From Bryum argenteum (taxonomy: Eukaryota > Streptophyta > Bryopsida > Bryales > Bryaceae): a stretch of 64,000 nucleotides of DNA. The stretch covers positions 10,522,727 to 10,586,726 of the forward strand of contig CM073327.1 in assembly GCA_037043015.1 (NCBI GenBank), read 5' to 3'. Under the pieces are notes generated by a model. The model did no database searches, was not told the origin of the DNA, and worked only from the letters and a program-made list of their open reading frames with translations. The position numbers and the translations under genes were made by a program. Shown here in pieces: positions 59,566-64,000 of the stretch; the stretch's first letter is position 1, and each line of letters starts with the position of its first letter.

Positions 59566-61893
59566 ATGGCGACGGGTGGTTCAATGCGAGCGTTGGTGTG
59601 CCGCAAGCTGGGCGATCCGACACAGCCACTCTCGGAAAACTCTCCCATTTTCGTTGACGAGCAGCACCCGAAACCGAAGCTGACCTCGCCGACTTCGGTG
59701 TTGGTGAAGGTGGTAGCCTCGAGCGTCAACTTCGCGACGGGCTTGCAAATCGAGGGCAAGTACCAGGAGAAGGCCAAATTGCCTTATGTCCCCGGTGAGG
59801 ATTTCTCCGGCACCGTGCTGGCTGTCGGGGATCGTGTGACCGAAGTGAAACCCGGCGATGCTGTTTGTGGCGTTGCCGTTGGTGGCGCTTTTGCTGAGGA
59901 GATGGTCATTGACGCTTCTAGCGTGTAAGCCCCTCTCATCTCAAACCATAATTTCTTAATCCCGTTTGGTTACTATTACTTTCGGAAATCTCAACCTCTA
60001 AAAGTGTGAATCCTTTGACCCCATCAGACTACTATTGCTTCAGTCATGAATTCTTGACCCCATCTGAATGCTATTACTTCCAGAATTGTGCATTTTGTAA
60101 ACCTATGACCCCGTTTGATTACTGTCTCTTCTAAGAGTTGTTCATCGGTAAGAGCATAATTTCTTTGACCCCATTTGACTACTATCGCTGTTCAGTTGTA
60201 AATCTTGAGATTCTCGACCCCATCTTATTGCTGTTGTTCATTTTGTGAAACGACGAATTCTTGACCGGTGTGGTTACTATCTCTTCAAGGATTGTCAATT
60301 AGTGAGGCTATGTATTTTCTGACCCCGATTGATTACTATTACTTCAAGAATTGTTCATTCATGCGCTTATCTGTTGCAGGTACAAGGTGCCAAATGGATG
60401 CGATCTTCTGCAAGCCGGTTGTCTGCCAATTGCCTTCGGGACCTCCCACTTAGGACTCGTCTATCGAGCGAATCTGAAAGCAGGCCAGGTATAGCTTGCA
60501 AAACCCTATTAACAAGCATGGATTGCGAAGCCTCATTTGACTAAATACCACTGACCTACCACCCAATCAGTAGACCACAACCTATATACTGAGAATGAGG
60601 AATGTCTTTCACTTCCTGATTGGTTCATACTCATCAACTTTCAGTTCCTAATTGGTTCATACTCATTAAGTTAAGGATGTAGGAGGGGGTTTTTTGTGGT
60701 CGGAACTTCGTTCTTCGAATAATTGGATCACCTACTGGACAGAAATCTATAACACCATCGTGAATTCTTCTTGTGCACTACCTCAAAAAGTTTACACCCA
60801 TTTCTCGTGTGCAAAATCTCATTACTCTGACGGTTTATGGTAGTCTACCTTATCATGTGATTGTGCCAATTTTGACGCAATGGATGCAGGTGCTTTTAGT
60901 GCTGGGTGCAGCCGGGGGAGTGGGCTCATCTGCAGTGCAGATTGGCAAGCTTTTGGGTGCAGTTGTAATCGGTGTGGCCAGGTTGGTATAATAACTCGTT
61001 TCCAAAACCTCTTATCATGGTACCCAGATTGGTACTCCTGAAACAACGAACCATCAAGCGAAATGTTTTGGTTTAACAGACAAATAGACTAGTCAGCATG
61101 AGTCTTCGATTCCTGTGTGTGCGACAGGGGCAATGAGAAAGGCGAGTTGCTGAAATCACTGGGAGCTGATCTAGTAGTGGACCCGACTAGCAGTGATCTT
61201 ATCAAAACCGTAAAGACATTCTTGGCCTCTCGAAAGCTGCGAGGCGTAGACGTGCTTTACGATCCTGTCGGTGGAAAACTCTTTAAGGACAGCATGAAGC
61301 TCTTGAACTGGGGTGCGCAAGTGCTCATCATCGGGTTCACGAGCGGGGAGATTCCCAAGCTTCTTGCTAACATTCTCCTCGTCAAGGTATGTATAACTTA
61401 TTTCCTCGTCCTCAACTCGTATTTTCTGTAGTCGATTACTTGAGTAGTTGAGTGGGCTTATCAATTGCAGAATCTGACTGTTCATGGATTGTGCTAACAT
61501 TATCCTCGTTATGGTATACCTACTTTCCTCACTCTTCACTTCCTATAGTCGATGACTCAAGTGGGGCTCATTGATTGCAGAATTTGACTGTTCATGGATT
61601 GTACTGGGGAAGCTACCAAAAGTTTCAGCCACAAACAATGCAAGAGTCCATGCAATCGTTGCTTGAGTTGTTGAGGAATGGCAGTCTGCATGTTCCCATT
61701 TCGCACAAATTCTCGCTCTATGAGGTATGGATACCGTTTCTGTGCATTGATATCTTGTATTGCATGATGGTTGCATGTTTTTTGACTGCGAATGTTCGGT
61801 GTGCAGGCGAACAAAGCTTTTGCAATGTTGAGTCAACGTGAAGCGAGGGGGAAAGTGATGATTCTGCCGGGAGGCAGTCAATCGAAGCTTTAG
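59566..61893 (+). CDS. zeta-crystallin-like quinone oxidoreductase (MDR family)
   Basis: Six exons (59566-59924, 60380-60488, 60890-60981, 61128-61386, 61581-61724, 61807-61893) encode 349 aa. The GroES-like N-terminal half has SVNFATGLQIEGKYQ and LPYVPGEDFSGTV. The nucleotide-binding half has VLLVLGAAGGVGSSAVQI, with the AAxGGVG NADPH motif at 163-168. The catalytic-zinc cysteines of alcohol dehydrogenases are absent, as in QOR enzymes. The family reduces quinones or reactive enones with NADPH. No obvious organelle signal is seen, so a cytosolic place is likely. The exon 4/intron/exon 5 junction is duplicated in tandem (61369-61501 and following), leaving a decoy acceptor at 61471 before the true one at 61580. 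Confidence 0.94.
61387..61580 (+). repeat. tandem duplication across an exon boundary
   Basis: The series TGCTAACATT-TCCTCGT, intron body with TATAGTCGAT or TGTAGTCGAT, and TTGCAGAATCTGACTGTTCA recurs with TTGCAGAATTTGACTGTTCA. The unit is about 110 bp. The upstream copy contains a pseudo-exon start that, if used, would shift or truncate the reading frame. Confidence 0.8.
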
Positions 61894-62444
61894 TAGGATT
61901 ATCGAAGCATAGTGTCTATCGTCTAAATCGAAACATGTTCATAGCTGTGATTCACTTCCTTCCGATTGCTTCTTTCTTCTAGAGAAGCAGAGGTTATGAA
62001 GTTAATTTTCTGTTCTCTCATTTGGCCCTTCGAGCTTGGAAATGGACTCATTGTGAAATATTGCCAGGATGTCCCGAGGTTTGCATACGAATGTGATAAC
62101 AAGGAGTTTTGCGAATCAACTCCTTTGAAACGATGCGTAATCAGTCTAGCCATCACCCACGCAAATAACGTACATGGTTCGCAATGGCATCACCTAGTGG
62201 ATTACTTTATTAGCTAAGAAATGAAGTACTTGCATCCCAAAGCTGGATATCTTTACATCGAATACCACATGTCAATGGGAAGATAAATAGTGGACTGTCT
62301 TGCAGGAAGAATAAGCATCGGGTATCACAACAGCTACACTGATGTGCGGAGAGCTCCCACAATCAGAAAGAATATACTAGGGATGAGGATGAAGTCGTCA
62401 ACCCCAGTCTGATCTTGCTTGAAATCTCACCCGAAGCTATGGAG

Positions 62445-64000
62445 CTACGATACTGCAACTCCCGTTGGCTGAGGCGCTTCTTCAACTTTGAAGAAAGTAT
62501 ACGACAAGATTAAATTATTAATGCCGTTCATTTTGGGGTCAGTTGCAAACTCTGGGTCGATGAAGAAAAAAATCTGCACCGTGCCAAATGCCGGATCAGA
62601 AACTCTCCAAACAGGAATAATGAAACGGTTCTATTGAAAACTCGTTAAGTCACTTACTGGCATGTCGATTTTTTCACCGGGAAGAAGGCGCTGCTCTTCG
62701 AAGCAAAAACACTGGATCTTGTTGAAGTAGAGCCCCGCCTGGATCCATAATGGATTTCGGCTCAACTTCAGATCGATACTAACAACTACAAAGCAAGTTA
62801 TGAAGGTGGAAGCAATTTACGGAGCAAGCAAGCTTTATAACATCGATGGCAAACATGTGAGCCTAAATCAAAGTTATGTTCGTATCGCCTCCTACCCGAA
62901 TAGCAACATCGATAGAATGTCGTGCCGAGGTTTAAATAATACTGACCTTCATGGGCGTCACGTTGTAAGTTGAGACACCAGTGATGGGCGTTGAGCTTGT
63001 ATTCTCGGCGGTGTAGAATGCAAGAGTGCTCTGTCCTGGCCTCACCCGGATCTGGAATGCAGATCATAGTAAGTGAATCAAAGCTACTCACTGCACATTG
63101 ATGAGACCTGATCATAATTTTACATTCTTATTGTGAATTCAGCTAATCATGTATGATTCTCAGGAAGGAACTAACAGCAAGCAGACCGAATTTTGAGGGA
63201 ACTCATCTTGCGGTTCTGGAACTCAATATGCTAAAACCCTAAACCCTAGGCCGAACCAACCTTCGTCATTGAGCAGCTCCTGCTGTTCAATCGTTTACCA
63301 GACTACTAAGCAAATCATGATCATAGATAGATTATAACACACCTCACGTTGACAAGGAGTGAACTTCCAAGGCATGCCATCTGCAACATCTGCATTGAAC
63401 TGTACCACCAACTCCCTACAACATGGAACACACAGGACGCAGCTTAGCCTGATGTTCAACCTCATCAGATGCTGGTGATGCTCTAGTACTAATAAGAAAA
63501 CATCAGAAAGATGTCTGATCACAACCTCCACTGTCACTGTCGAGAAATAATTCCTCATTTATTCACTCACTAGTTTTGTTGCTGATATCCAACAGTGCAT
63601 GATTCTGCATAAGGCTCACCTACATTCTGCGGCAGACTCGACGGTCTGGTGGCGGGCGATCTTCTCTTCAACAGTCTGCAGGAGGGACATGTAGTCACGT
63701 CATCTGATACATCCTCGCGGGGAGCTTCCTGATTAAGAAAAATAATTGGTTGAAATTGGCTATTAAAATGACTTGAGGGGAATTTAAGAAGATCGCAGTA
63801 TTACTGACCTCCCTTCTTTGCACGGTGCCGCCATAGCCAGTAGCTTGACAGAATTTGCGGTAAAGAGGAACAGCAGCGTAGGTGGCACCAACCATAGCTG
63901 TGACCATCGCCACCAGATACATCAACATCGCTTCCGACTTCTTCTTCCCAGCATTTTGACTCTCCCATGTCAACTTGGCTCTCCGCAAGCTTTCCTTGCT
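62445..64000 (-). CDS. COX11: COX11, cytochrome c oxidase copper chaperone, 5' end outside window
   Basis: Exons in minus order are >64000-63809, 63675-63620, 63415-63343, 63051-62947, 62738-62658 and 62573-62445. The protein reads from a membrane anchor ([20 protein letters not shown]) through [52 protein letters not shown] and IQCFCFEEQ to [11 protein letters not shown]. The CFCF pair and the FCQATGYGG cysteine are the conserved copper-handling residues. Known role: an inner mitochondrial membrane protein delivering copper to the CuB site of COX1. The mitochondrial presequence and first exon(s) lie beyond the window edge. A telo-box-like AAAACCCTAAACCCTAG sits in the intron at 63234-63248. 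Confidence 0.96.

Overview
This is nuclear DNA of a land plant, most likely a bryophyte such as a moss (inference). Genes are short GT-AG exons separated by introns of roughly 60-650 bp. Plant-only markers are present: a plastid-targeted ribosomal protein uL3, a RuBisCO small-subunit relic, BAHD acyltransferases, a SUVR3-type SET gene and telo-box motifs. No tRNA, rRNA or CRISPR array was seen.

Left part (1-31 kb): a nest of transposons and broken genes. A YJU2-like splicing-factor fragment (1.7-2.1 kb) abuts an inverted duplicate of the 5' end of the nucleostemin gene that stands complete at 31.3 kb. Into that duplicate, beside its start codon, a 4,974-bp piggyBac element (2235-7208) inserted at TTAA. 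The intact nucleostemin promoter supplies the empty-site comparison. A Merlin/IS1595-type transposase remnant follows. From 10.6 kb a SUVR3-like gene is split by two elements: a 9.1-kb insertion with an 8-bp target duplication, carrying a RuBisCO small-subunit pseudogene and an unknown minus-strand gene, and a 3.17-kb CACTA element with TTG target duplications. The CACTA element itself holds a 0.93-kb TTAA-type MITE. More SUVR3 fragments, head-to-head and mixed with a piece of BAHD acyltransferase, fill 24.2-26.8 kb together with two CACTA-type MITEs.

Middle part (31-47 kb): the intact nucleostemin-like GTPase gene, then a roughly 6-kb-spaced duplication of a BAHD acyltransferase. The first copy is dead and the second is intact (478 aa). 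TTAA-flanked MITEs lie between and around them, including a three-element nest at 41.8-42.8 kb.

Right part (48-64 kb): ordinary genes. These are a 14-exon membrane protein of the plant DUF7906 type (minus), a weak unknown gene, plastid ribosomal protein L3 (plus), a zeta-crystallin-like quinone oxidoreductase (plus) and COX11 (minus, running off the window end).

The most notable system is the piggyBac element plus at least eight TTAA-flanked MITEs. They share its CCC(C/T)TAAA ends, and several share a subterminal AGCCCGAGGGG motif. This suggests a piggyBac family and its non-autonomous derivatives shaping a land-plant genome.
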